DNA of 64,000 bases from Vibrio sp. 10N.286.49.B1. GTDB lineage: Bacteria > Pseudomonadota > Gammaproteobacteria > Enterobacterales > Vibrionaceae. The position numbers and the translations under genes were made by a program. The first letter of the stretch is position 1. Each line of letters opens with the position of its first letter. Positions 55,847 through 63,242 of this stretch are shown one piece after another. The stretch covers positions 106,041 through 170,040 of the forward strand of contig NZ_MCUW01000020.1 of NCBI RefSeq assembly GCF_002873335.1, given 5' to 3'. Under the pieces are notes generated by a model. It did no database searches. It was given only the letters and a program-made list of their open reading frames with translations, and was not told the origin of the DNA.

Positions 55847-56215
55847 TTATGCTGGTTCTAATACGCTGTCATTTTCCATATCGTAATCGTAATCTTTCGA
55901 TGGTTCACGAAATTTTGACTTGCTATTGAGGGTGTGGAACGCTTTTCTACCGCGCGCTAATCTCACATACTTAAGCCAGGTATGCTCAAGTTTAGTTTTA
56001 GCTTTGCTTGGGTTATCGATGACTTTCAAAAAATGTTTTTCATCAACGTTTTCTGGTGATATTGCGCTGAGCTCAAGGGCTAGCATGGTTTCACCATAAG
56101 TCACCAAAATGTCTTCTTCCAGAAGGGTAAAATCACCGGACTTAGCAAAACCACGAGGGAATTTTGCGGCGTCATAAAAACGTTTTTTTCCGTGGCGAAA
56201 TTGAGTATCAGTCAT
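55847..56215 (-). CDS. maoP: MaoP (DUF413) macrodomain Ori organisation protein
   Basis: A 122-residue DUF413 protein matching E. coli MaoP (YifE). It has KRFYDAAKFPRGFAKSGDFTLLEED near the N-terminus and then KLEHTWLKYVRLARGRKAFHTL. MaoP acts with the maoS DNA site to constrain long-range mobility of the Ori macrodomain. The acidic C-terminal tail is typical. It is divergent from hdfR, the same neighbourhood as in E. coli. A maoS-like site may lie in the 251-base gap but was not identified. Confidence 0.9.
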   Translation of the reverse strand: MTDTQFRHGKKRFYDAAKFPRGFAKSGDFTLLEEDILVTYGETMLALELSAISPENVDEKHFLKVIDNPSKAKTKLEHTWLKYVRLARGRKAFHTLNSKSKFREPSKDYDYDMENDSVLEPA

Positions 56216-56466
56216 AGCGTTCTCAATGAAAAATAAAGGTTAGAGCAAGATGGCTAAAGGGGTTCATTGTCAATCGTTGTAACGTTAGAGACCCATGAAT
56301 CCAGTATTGTTTCAACGCTGAAAATAGAGCGAAATAGAGGCGAAATAAAGCGAATTGTTTTTGTCGAAATAATAAAAATTATTTATGCTTAAAGTTGTGC
56401 AATTAGATAGAATGTTGAGTGAATTAAAGAGAAGCTCAGTTACTTAAATTGGTTTGAGAATTGATT

Positions 56467-57354
56467 ATGGATGTAAAGGTATTTCAAACTTTCCTTGAAG
56501 TCGCAAAGGAAAAGCATTTTGGGCGCGCGTCTGAGAATTTGTACATCACTCAAGCTGCTGTGAGCGCACGGATAAAACAGCTGGAAGAATTCTTTGATAC
56601 TCGGTTGTTCACTCGCCATAGAAACAACATTCAGTTGACGTCTGCTGGTGAACGCTTAGTTGGCTACGCTGAAGTGATGGTTTCGACATTAAAGCAGGCG
56701 ACCTTCGATCTTTCGTTGGAGAGTAATAAAGCCTTGCAGCTGACGATTGGCGGAACACCGAATATATGGGACGCCTACCTACAAAACTGTTTAAGTGTCG
56801 TAACAGATTCACTGAGCGGCTATGGTTTTGTTGCTGAGTCGCAGGGACGAGAGCAACTAAACCGAAAGCTACTCGAACGAACGCTTGATCTAGCGTTTTC
56901 ATTCGATCCATTCAAATTGGAAGAATTCAAAAGCCATCAAATTTCTGAGCTATCGCTTGTTTTAGTATCAACGAAAAAACGTCCTGTCGATGATGCATTT
57001 AAGGACAAGTATGTGTATGTCGATTGGGGGACTCAGTTTAGCTTTGAACACGCGGTTAGACACCCTAACATACCAGCGCCTTATCTGAGGACATCGACTG
57101 GTCGTATCGCGTTAGATTTCATTCTAGAGAAGGGCGGGTGTGCTTATCTGCCGCTGACATTGGTCGAACCGTTTATTGAGTCTGAACAGCTCTATGTAGC
57201 GACGGATTCGGAGGCGTGGTCTATCCCGTTGTTCATTAGTTATCGTAAAAACAGCACCGCTATTGACGCGATACTGCAAGTCGAGACGCTTATTAATACC
57301 ATTGAACCATCGCCTTCATTCTTAATGCAACAAGCGAGTGAATCCCCAGAATAA
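56467..57354 (+). CDS. hdfR: LysR-type regulator HdfR
   Basis: A 295-residue LysR regulator with an HTH that follows HdfR closely: FLEVAKEKHFGRASENLYITQAAVSARIKQLEE and LFTRHRNNIQLTSAGERL. The C-terminal effector domain is complete. E. coli HdfR represses flhDC and affects other targets. A TTG at 56461 is in frame, but the ATG at 56467 is the natural start. The divergent maoP-hdfR arrangement supports the assignment. Confidence 0.9.
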   Translation: MDVKVFQTFLEVAKEKHFGRASENLYITQAAVSARIKQLEEFFDTRLFTRHRNNIQLTSAGERLVGYAEVMVSTLKQATFDLSLESNKALQLTIGGTPNIWDAYLQNCLSVVTDSLSGYGFVAESQGREQLNRKLLERTLDLAFSFDPFKLEEFKSHQISELSLVLVSTKKRPVDDAFKDKYVYVDWGTQFSFEHAVRHPNIPAPYLRTSTGRIALDFILEKGGCAYLPLTLVEPFIESEQLYVATDSEAWSIPLFISYRKNSTAIDAILQVETLINTIEPSPSFLMQQASESPE

Positions 57355-57400
57355 CAATTACGCGCTTGGCTTTTGGTGCAAAGTGTAATGACAAACAGTA

Positions 57401-57438
57401 AAACGACAAACGCCACCGAAAGGTGGCGTTTGTCGTTT
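57401..57438. terminator. Bidirectional terminator
   Basis: A perfect 17-bp stem AAACGACAAACGCCACC / GGTGGCGTTTGTCGTTT with a GAAA loop lies between the convergent hdfR and MATE genes. Confidence 0.9.
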
Positions 57439-57487
57439 GCATTTGTTAATCAACTACCAAGCGTCGTTATGTCTTGTAACCTTGCGC

Positions 57488-58870
57488 TTATGCGGTGGCA
57501 ACCGTTAAGTTGTTCATCCAATACCGCTTAAGATAACGGTGGAAGCACAAACAAAACTTAACGACCTCTTCCATGAGCATACAGGCATAAACGACCTGAA
57601 ACTCAAACCCAAAGATGAACGCGCCTATTGCGGTTAGTGGTAGGCCAACCATCCACATGGCGATAAAGTCCATGCGTAAACAGAATCGATTATCGCCACC
57701 GGCTCGTAAGATACCGTTAATAATAATAAGGTTCAGCATGCGTAGCCAAATCGCACAGCACATCACGACCATCACAGGGGCCGCTAAAGGGTAAAGTTCA
57801 GCATCGGTAAGGTTCAACCATGCCAAGACGGTTTCTCTCCCGAGCAATAACAAGCCACCGGTTAAAATACCAAAAACAAAAACCGCTTTAATAAAGAATT
57901 TAGACATCTTGAAAGCATGTTCAAATTCATCTCTGCCTAAAGATTGACCAAGTAGGATGGAGCATGCCACCGAAATACCAAAAAATAATGAGTAGCATAG
58001 CGATTCAAACGGACCAATCATACTAAACACCGCAAGTTCAGTTGTGCCCATGTGGCCAAAGATCACCTGGTACATGAGTGTGCCCATTGCCCATAAGATC
58101 GCGTTCATCGTGGTCGGCACTGCAAGCTTTTTATAAGATTCCCAAAGACGAGTGTGAGACTCGAGTTTTTCAACATTAAGTAGCCAATGCTTACGGTAAT
58201 GGAGGAAACCCCAGATTAGGCCGACCTGCAGTAGTCGAGATATTGTGGTTGCCAACGCGGCTCCCGCAACCCCCATTGGAGGTACGCCAAAGCCGCCCTT
58301 TATTAGCCAAAAATTCAGTGAAATATTCACAACAATCGTCACTGCCCCTAATAATAGTGGCGTGACAGCGTCACCTGATGAGCGCATGGCAGATTCAGCC
58401 ATAATGACAACATGTGTCAGAATCAAAACAGGAAATGCGTACCATAAATAGGTTGAGCCAAGTTCGATTACCGCGCTGTCGCTGGTTTGAAGCATCATAA
58501 TAAAGCTAGAAAACAGCGTGATGATTAAGGTCACGGGGATGAGAAGTTTGGCACCAAAAATCATGGCTAATTGTGTTATGGTTTTGGCTGAACGCTTGTC
58601 ATTGCGCCCCCAATATTGAGCAACAAGAACGCCATTAGCGGAAGCCATTCCAGCCATGATCATGATAGCAACAAAATGCCATTTTGAGGCAATACCGACA
58701 GCTGCCGTTGCCTCATGGCCAAAATCGCTGACCATCAAAACGTCAGCCATCGCCAAAATAGCCACGAGAGCACTTTGAATCGCGACAGGAAAACCAAGCT
58801 TAACGACCGTCGATAACATTTGGTTTTGAGTAGCATTCTTCGATGACATAGGGTGGGTGTTGGTGGTCAT
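57488..58870 (-). CDS. MATE-family efflux transporter
   Basis: A 460-residue inner-membrane protein with 12 predicted helices in two homologous halves. The family start LGFPVAIQSALVAILAMADVLMV and VAQYWGRNDKRSAK-TITQ, then GDAVTPLLLGAVTIVVNISLNFWLI, are typical of MATE Na+/H+-driven multidrug exporters. The substrate is unknown. It is divergent from an AraC-type regulator 73 bases away, which is the obvious candidate controller. Confidence 0.93.
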   Translation of the reverse strand: MTTNTHPMSSKNATQNQMLSTVVKLGFPVAIQSALVAILAMADVLMVSDFGHEATAAVGIASKWHFVAIMIMAGMASANGVLVAQYWGRNDKRSAKTITQLAMIFGAKLLIPVTLIITLFSSFIMMLQTSDSAVIELGSTYLWYAFPVLILTHVVIMAESAMRSSGDAVTPLLLGAVTIVVNISLNFWLIKGGFGVPPMGVAGAALATTISRLLQVGLIWGFLHYRKHWLLNVEKLESHTRLWESYKKLAVPTTMNAILWAMGTLMYQVIFGHMGTTELAVFSMIGPFESLCYSLFFGISVACSILLGQSLGRDEFEHAFKMSKFFIKAVFVFGILTGGLLLLGRETVLAWLNLTDAELYPLAAPVMVVMCCAIWLRMLNLIIINGILRAGGDNRFCLRMDFIAMWMVGLPLTAIGAFIFGFEFQVVYACMLMEEVVKFCLCFHRYLKRYWMNNLTVATA

Positions 58871-58943
58871 AGCTGCTCCTGATTAAGTGTGATGGCTATC
58901 ATAAATTTTGCGTGTAATATAAGGAAAACAACTGAGTATCGCC

Positions 58944-59837
58944 ATGTTTAAAAATAAACAAAACCTGTGCAAATCTATCATCGAACAATTTAACACCAAA
59001 TCGACTTGGGAAGATGAGGTGTACCTGTCAAATGAGTGTGAAGAGCGGTTCTTATCAGAAAATGATATTCCTGAATTTAAATCGGAACAGATATTCATGG
59101 CGGGCATGGCAAATTTAGTCGATGGTTACCATGTCGAGCGCCGAGGAGTGGACGTTCATACCTTACTTTTCACGATTGAAGGAGGAGGCATATTAACCAC
59201 GGAAACTAAGGTAGAGGCGATCGAGCCTTATTCCATCGTCGTGCTACCCGCCCATCAGCCATTTCGATTTGAACTTAACCCTCAATATAAATACTGGCGA
59301 ATGATATGGTTTTTGCCTAAAGCCACGTCGCGTTGGAAGCCCGTCGCCGATCTAGGGCAAAAGGTCGTGCCATTTCATGATTGTGAGCGAATGTGGGCGT
59401 TGATGACTTTGCTTTATCACGATATTGGGCATCGTTCTAGCTACCGAAAGTTATTAGTGAGCGAGGTTTGTCGTTTGATTACCGGGTTTGAGTCTCCGAC
59501 CTCGGATTCAACGGTGCGAGTCCAAGCCTTGTTCAATTTGATAGAAAGCCAGCTGCATTTACCGTGGACGGTGCAAAGTATGGCCGAACGTACGTTCTTG
59601 AGCGAGGTTCAACTTGCACGGCTTTGTAAGCAGCTTTACGGCGTGTCTCCAAGAAGTAGGCTGATTAACCTAAGAATGGAAAAGGCCTGTGATCTACTTC
59701 GAAATAATGATTGGACGATTGGTATGATTGCGGAGCGCTTAGGTTACAAAGACCCGTTCAATTTCACCCATCGCTTCTCTAAACACATCGGTTGTTCGCC
59801 GTCTGCGTTTAGAAAGAAGGCAATCGGTAATAATTGA
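58944..59837 (+). CDS. AraC-family regulator
   Basis: A 297-residue protein. An N-terminal cupin-like ligand domain (TLLFTIEGGGILTT, ivVLPAHQPF) is followed by a C-terminal double HTH: VQSMAERTFLSEVQLARLCKQLYGVSPRSRLINLRM and then IGMIAERLGYKDPFNFTHRFSKHIGCSPSAFRKK. The second helix pair matches the AraC signature. Its ligand is unknown. It is divergent from the MATE gene and probably regulates it. Confidence 0.9.
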   Translation: MFKNKQNLCKSIIEQFNTKSTWEDEVYLSNECEERFLSENDIPEFKSEQIFMAGMANLVDGYHVERRGVDVHTLLFTIEGGGILTTETKVEAIEPYSIVVLPAHQPFRFELNPQYKYWRMIWFLPKATSRWKPVADLGQKVVPFHDCERMWALMTLLYHDIGHRSSYRKLLVSEVCRLITGFESPTSDSTVRVQALFNLIESQLHLPWTVQSMAERTFLSEVQLARLCKQLYGVSPRSRLINLRMEKACDLLRNNDWTIGMIAERLGYKDPFNFTHRFSKHIGCSPSAFRKKAIGNN

Positions 59838-59859
59838 ACGAATATGACTATCTAGTGGA

Positions 59860-60288
59860 TCAGAGAAACGGATTAAGCCATTGTTCAAATTGTGATTTTG
59901 GAAGCGCGCCATTTAATTGGTCAACACGCTCGCCGTTTTTGAACACCATGATGCATGGGATGCTTCTTATTTGGTAGCGAGCGGCGAGTTGTTGCTGCGC
60001 CTCGGTATCTATTTTTACAAAACGAGCGACGCCTTTTTTCTCAGCGGCAGTTTGTTCAAACACAGGCGAAAAACCGACGCACGGGTTACACCATGACGCC
60101 CAAAAATCGACCACGACAGGCTGAGTGCTATTTAAAATGGTATCAAAGTTGTCAGCGGTACCTTCAACGGGGGCACCATCTAATAATGGCGCTTTACAAC
60201 GACCACAGTTTGGTGACTCAATGATGCGTTCTGACGGGATGCGGTTGAGGCCTTTACATGATGGGCAGCGGGTATTGATTGTTGACAT
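59860..60288 (-). CDS. trxC: Thioredoxin 2 (TrxC)
   Basis: A 142-residue thioredoxin with an N-terminal zinc finger (Cys8-x2-Cys11 and Cys28-x2-Cys31: RCPSC, CGRC), as in TrxC. The active site reads WASWCNPC (Cys67, Cys70), WCNPC rather than the usual WCGPC. The rest (VVVDFWASWC, RFVKIDTEAQ, RYQIRSIPCIMVFKNGE) follows the family. TrxC is a cytosolic disulfide reductase induced by oxidative stress. It is divergent from the DEAD-box helicase gene. Confidence 0.92.
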   Translation of the reverse strand: MSTINTRCPSCKGLNRIPSERIIESPNCGRCKAPLLDGAPVEGTADNFDTILNSTQPVVVDFWASWCNPCVGFSPVFEQTAAEKKGVARFVKIDTEAQQQLAARYQIRSIPCIMVFKNGERVDQLNGALPKSQFEQWLNPFL

Positions 60289-60575
60289 GAGCTTTCCTAA
60301 TAACGGTGAATTAAAATCAGCAGGCTTTGTATTTATTCAGCTTCTTTGAGCTTAGCCTAACTACCAACCATACTAACAGAGAAGACGAGAATGAATAAAT
60401 GCCGTGGTTGTTTAGTTTGCTTCAGTCGCCTGTATATACCGAACAATGTTGTTGGTATGGTGCTAACCTTGATTGCATCGCGACGAATATTTTTCGTCTA
60501 TTAACCTTGCTGTATAGGGTTCTTTAAGGCTTTCTGTTACACTCGCGTCCCTTTAATTTTCCTGTTGGCGAATTT

Positions 60576-61871
60576 ATGTCAGAAATCAATAAAACTTCCG
60601 CACAAAACCAAGCGTTGAGCTTTGCTCAATTTAAATTGAGCGAGACGATCAATAATAACTTAGACAGCTTGGGATACCATTCGCCAACACCGATTCAAGC
60701 GCAAGCGATTCCTCATGTTCTAGCGGGTAAAGACGTATTGGCAGGGGCACAAACAGGAACGGGTAAAACGGCAGGGTTTGGTATTCCATTAATCCAAAAA
60801 CTAATGGATAAGCCCGCACGTGAGCCACGCGCACTGAATGCGATTCGTTCATTGATTTTGACGCCAACTCGAGAGCTTGCTCAACAAGTCTTTGATCATT
60901 TAGTGCCACTTGCACAAGCGACTGGTATTAAAGTGGTGGTTGCTTACGGTGGCACAAGTATGGGTGTACAAACGAAAAATTTGAGAGGTGGCGCGGATAT
61001 TTTGATCGCAACACCAGGCCGTTTGCTGGATCACCAACACGTTCGTAATATTACTTTAGCTGAGTGTGAGTATTTGGTGCTTGATGAAGCCGATCGAATG
61101 CTAGACATGGGGTTCATGCCCGATCTCAATCGTATACTAAAGCGTATGCCGCGTAATCGTCAGACATTGATGTTTTCAGCCACATTTGAACAGCGCATTA
61201 AAACCCTTGCTCACCGTATTATGATGTCGCCTGTTGAAGTTCAGGTATCGCCAGAGAATTCGACAGCCGATACAGTCAAGCAAATGGTTTATCCGGTTGA
61301 TAAAACTCGTAAGCACGAATTGCTTGCGTATCTTATTGGCTCTAAAAACTGGCGACAAGTTCTGGTTTTCACCAAAACCAAGCAGGGAAGTGATGCACTA
61401 GCGAAAGAACTCAAGCTTGATGGCATTAAAGCCGTATCAATCAACGGTGATAAAAGCCAAGGCGCACGCCAAAAAGCACTTGATGATTTTAAAACCGGTC
61501 AGGTTAGGGCACTGATTGCAACAGACGTTGCGGCTCGTGGTCTTGATATTCAACAACTTGAGCAAGTGGTGAACTTTGACTTACCTTATAAAGCCGAAGA
61601 TTATATTCACCGCATTGGTCGTACTGGACGAGCAGGGCAAGTCGGCTTAGCCGTATCGTTGATGAGCCATGAAGAACAATATTTATTGGAAGCCATAGAA
61701 AGATTGCTTGATGAGCGTTTACCGCAAGAATGGTTAGCTGGATTCGAGCCGCGCCCGTTAAGCGAGATTGAAACGGACAAGCCAATGAAAGGTCGTAGCC
61801 GTTCTTCAGAAAAGCGCCGAATGAAAGCAAAACTAAAAGTTCATTCAGGACGCGGGAAAAAGCGCGGTTAA
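60576..61871 (+). CDS. rhlE: DEAD-box RNA helicase, RhlE-like
   Basis: A 431-residue helicase with all core motifs: Q-motif region SFAQFKLSETI and SPTPIQAQAIP, motif I GAQTGTGKT, Ia PTRELAQQ, GG, TPGRLLD, II VLDEADRM, III FSATF, then KQGSDALAKEL, ATDVAARGLDIQQ and HRIGRTGRAG. A basic C-terminal tail (RSRSSEKRRMKAKLKVHSGRGKKRG) suits RNA binding. RhlE-group proteins remodel RNA during ribosome assembly and RNA decay. Confidence 0.93.
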   Translation: MSEINKTSAQNQALSFAQFKLSETINNNLDSLGYHSPTPIQAQAIPHVLAGKDVLAGAQTGTGKTAGFGIPLIQKLMDKPAREPRALNAIRSLILTPTRELAQQVFDHLVPLAQATGIKVVVAYGGTSMGVQTKNLRGGADILIATPGRLLDHQHVRNITLAECEYLVLDEADRMLDMGFMPDLNRILKRMPRNRQTLMFSATFEQRIKTLAHRIMMSPVEVQVSPENSTADTVKQMVYPVDKTRKHELLAYLIGSKNWRQVLVFTKTKQGSDALAKELKLDGIKAVSINGDKSQGARQKALDDFKTGQVRALIATDVAARGLDIQQLEQVVNFDLPYKAEDYIHRIGRTGRAGQVGLAVSLMSHEEQYLLEAIERLLDERLPQEWLAGFEPRPLSEIETDKPMKGRSRSSEKRRMKAKLKVHSGRGKKRG

Positions 61872-61884
61872 TCACGTTTCATTA

Positions 61885-61926
61885 TTGACGATACAGAGAC
61901 GTCACTCTTGGCTTCTGTATCGTCAA
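61885..61926. repeat. 13-bp inverted repeat after rhlE
   Basis: TTGACGATACAGA (61885-61897) and TCTGTATCGTCAA (61914-61926) form a perfect inverted repeat with a 16-base loop, 13 bases after the rhlE stop. There is no U-tract. It may be a weak terminator or a transcript-stabilising hairpin. Confidence 0.7.
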
Positions 61927-62009
61927 TGTAAAGTATCTGCTCAATCGCGGCATCCTAAATTGTTGTTCACACCAATCTTCGTTAAATACACTCAGTTCCT
62001 AATTCAAAT

Positions 62010-62339
62010 TTAAGGGGTTGCTTGCGAGTAAAAAGCGGCCACATCTCTTAGGTCTTCATCGCTCAAATTTTGTAACTGAGCTTGCATCATTTCAGCGAGT
62101 GGACCAACTCTCTCTCCATCTTTATAAGCCTTCATTGCGTTGAATAGATACAACGGATCTTGACCATTTAGATTCGGGTATTCGAGCTGTGTAGGTTTTC
62201 CATAAGGCACATGACAAAAAACACAACTTGGAGACTTTTGTTGGCCTAATTCGACACGACTGATGTCATTACTTATTGCCGTATATGAGGTGAGGGAGAG
62301 TAATAGTGGTGTGATGGCGAGATAAATGCGCATACCCAA
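62010..62339 (-). CDS. Small c-type cytochrome (cytochrome c553-like)
   Basis: A 109-residue protein with a signal peptide (MRIYLAITPLLLSLTSYTAIS) and one haem site, PSCVFCH. The axial Met is probably in the LAEMMQAQL segment. The layout GQDPLYLFNAMKAYKDGER followed by LSDEDLRDVAAFYS is typical of class I c553 proteins. It would carry electrons in the periplasm. The oxidase or donor partner is not nearby. Confidence 0.88.
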   Translation of the reverse strand: MGMRIYLAITPLLLSLTSYTAISNDISRVELGQQKSPSCVFCHVPYGKPTQLEYPNLNGQDPLYLFNAMKAYKDGERVGPLAEMMQAQLQNLSDEDLRDVAAFYSQATP

Positions 62340-62498
62340 TGTCCATTGTGAAGTAGAACTTGAGTATATAGGTTGTCCCTAGGGTAACCTCAAGCGATTG
62401 ATGCCACTATTGTGTCACGATAATTCTTCTTGATTTTATAATGTAATAAGAATAAACGGTAACTGTCTAGAGGAAGCAAGGGTAGTATACTGATAAAC

Positions 62499-62627
62499 CT
62501 AACCAGTACTGACTAGTAGTACGAACACAGCTCCGATTGCTGCAAATGCTAAAGAGAATAAACATCCCAATACGCGGAATATTCCAAAGGTGAGACAAAG
62601 CCCGACAAAAATTAAGATTTCTAACAT
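62499..62627 (-). CDS. Possible 42-aa hydrophobic small protein
   Basis: ATG at 62627 (minus strand) is preceded by GGA at modest spacing. The peptide begins MLEILIFVGLCLTFGIFRV, continues LGCLFSLAFAAIG and ends FVLLVSTG. It would form one or two membrane helices separated by a short basic and Cys-containing turn. No family is recognised. The composition is unlike chance sequence, but the ribosome-binding site is only fair. Confidence 0.4.
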   Translation of the reverse strand: MLEILIFVGLCLTFGIFRVLGCLFSLAFAAIGAVFVLLVSTG

Positions 62628-62665
62628 TTACAGTCCATATACCTGTGTGAGTTTCATCATAAGTG

Positions 62666-62839
62666 CTAAAAATCTCTGATTTTACTATACTCGTTAGACA
62701 GGATAGTAAAAGTTGATACGTCGCGCACGGCTTTAATCATCAACACGATAGCTTCGCTTTCTCCAAACTCTGCGCAAAATTTAAGTACTTGGCCATGATT
62801 ATTAACTAAGGCCATGTTAAGGCTATAGATAAACAGCAT
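62666..62839 (-). CDS. Possible small ORF, 57 aa (uncertain)
   Basis: On the minus strand an open frame from ATG 62839 (an inner ATG at 62815 gives 49 aa) ends at 62666. It reads like a soluble protein in the middle (NHGQVLKFCAEFGESEAIV, MIKAVRDVSTF) and ends YSKIRDF. No Shine-Dalgarno is visible for either start. It may be a decayed gene or a real small protein; I cannot tell. Confidence 0.3.
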   Translation of the reverse strand: MLFIYSLNMALVNNHGQVLKFCAEFGESEAIVLMIKAVRDVSTFTILSNEYSKIRDF

Positions 62840-62997
62840 ATGCACAAATAACAGACATTTTTGCGTTTAGGCCATTAGAAGGTATTGAGGTGTGAGAACA
62901 GGAATAATATATATACATACCAATGATGACAAACTCAATTAGTTACAAATAATTACTATTGTGTTGTGCTTGAAGGTGGCTAAATTTTAGGTTCATC

Positions 62998-63029
62998 GCG
63001 GCTTTCCGGGGAAAGCCGCTTTTATTTTT
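62998..63029 (+). terminator. Terminator-like hairpin of unknown owner
   Basis: A perfect 10-bp stem GCGGCTTTCC / GGAAAGCCGC is followed by TTTTATTTTT. No plus-strand gene is visible in the 1.1 kb before it after rhlE, so it may end a small RNA or be a remnant next to the transposase scar. Confidence 0.6.
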
Positions 63030-63180
63030 AAAAGAAGTAGTCCGTATCTCGGTAGCCATACCCCATTCGCTTAATGAGTTTTATCTTGTTATTGAGACCT
63101 TCCAGCGTACAGGTATTCAGATGATATGATGCCGATGCCACAATACCAAAAAGACTAAAAGGACACACACCCAAAGTATG
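63028..63180 (-). pseudogene. C-terminal remnant of an ISL3-family transposase
   Basis: On the minus strand the frame reads YHLNTCTLEGLNNKIK and then LIKRMGYGYRDTDYFF before a stop at 63028. This matches the conserved C-terminal EGxNnkIKxikR-xYGyRd motif of ISL3 (IS204/IS1001/IS1165) transposases. Only about 40-50 residues remain; the rest of the DDE domain is absent and the usual LKI tail is cut off. No terminal inverted repeats were identified. It is a scar of an old element. Confidence 0.75.
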
Positions 63181-63242
63181 AAATTAGTTTGATTTTGTCC
63201 AATTCGCCGACTCACCAACAATCCCACTAAAAGAGAACTGCT

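Noticed and set aside
60430..60446. CTGTATATACCGAACA as a LexA box
   Set aside because: The second half lacks the CAG of CTG-N10-CAG, so it is not a good match.
60391..60504. A 37-codon ATG frame with CRGCLVC upstream of rhlE
   Set aside because: There is no good Shine-Dalgarno and the composition is not clearly protein-like; it more likely belongs to the promoter region between trxC and rhlE.
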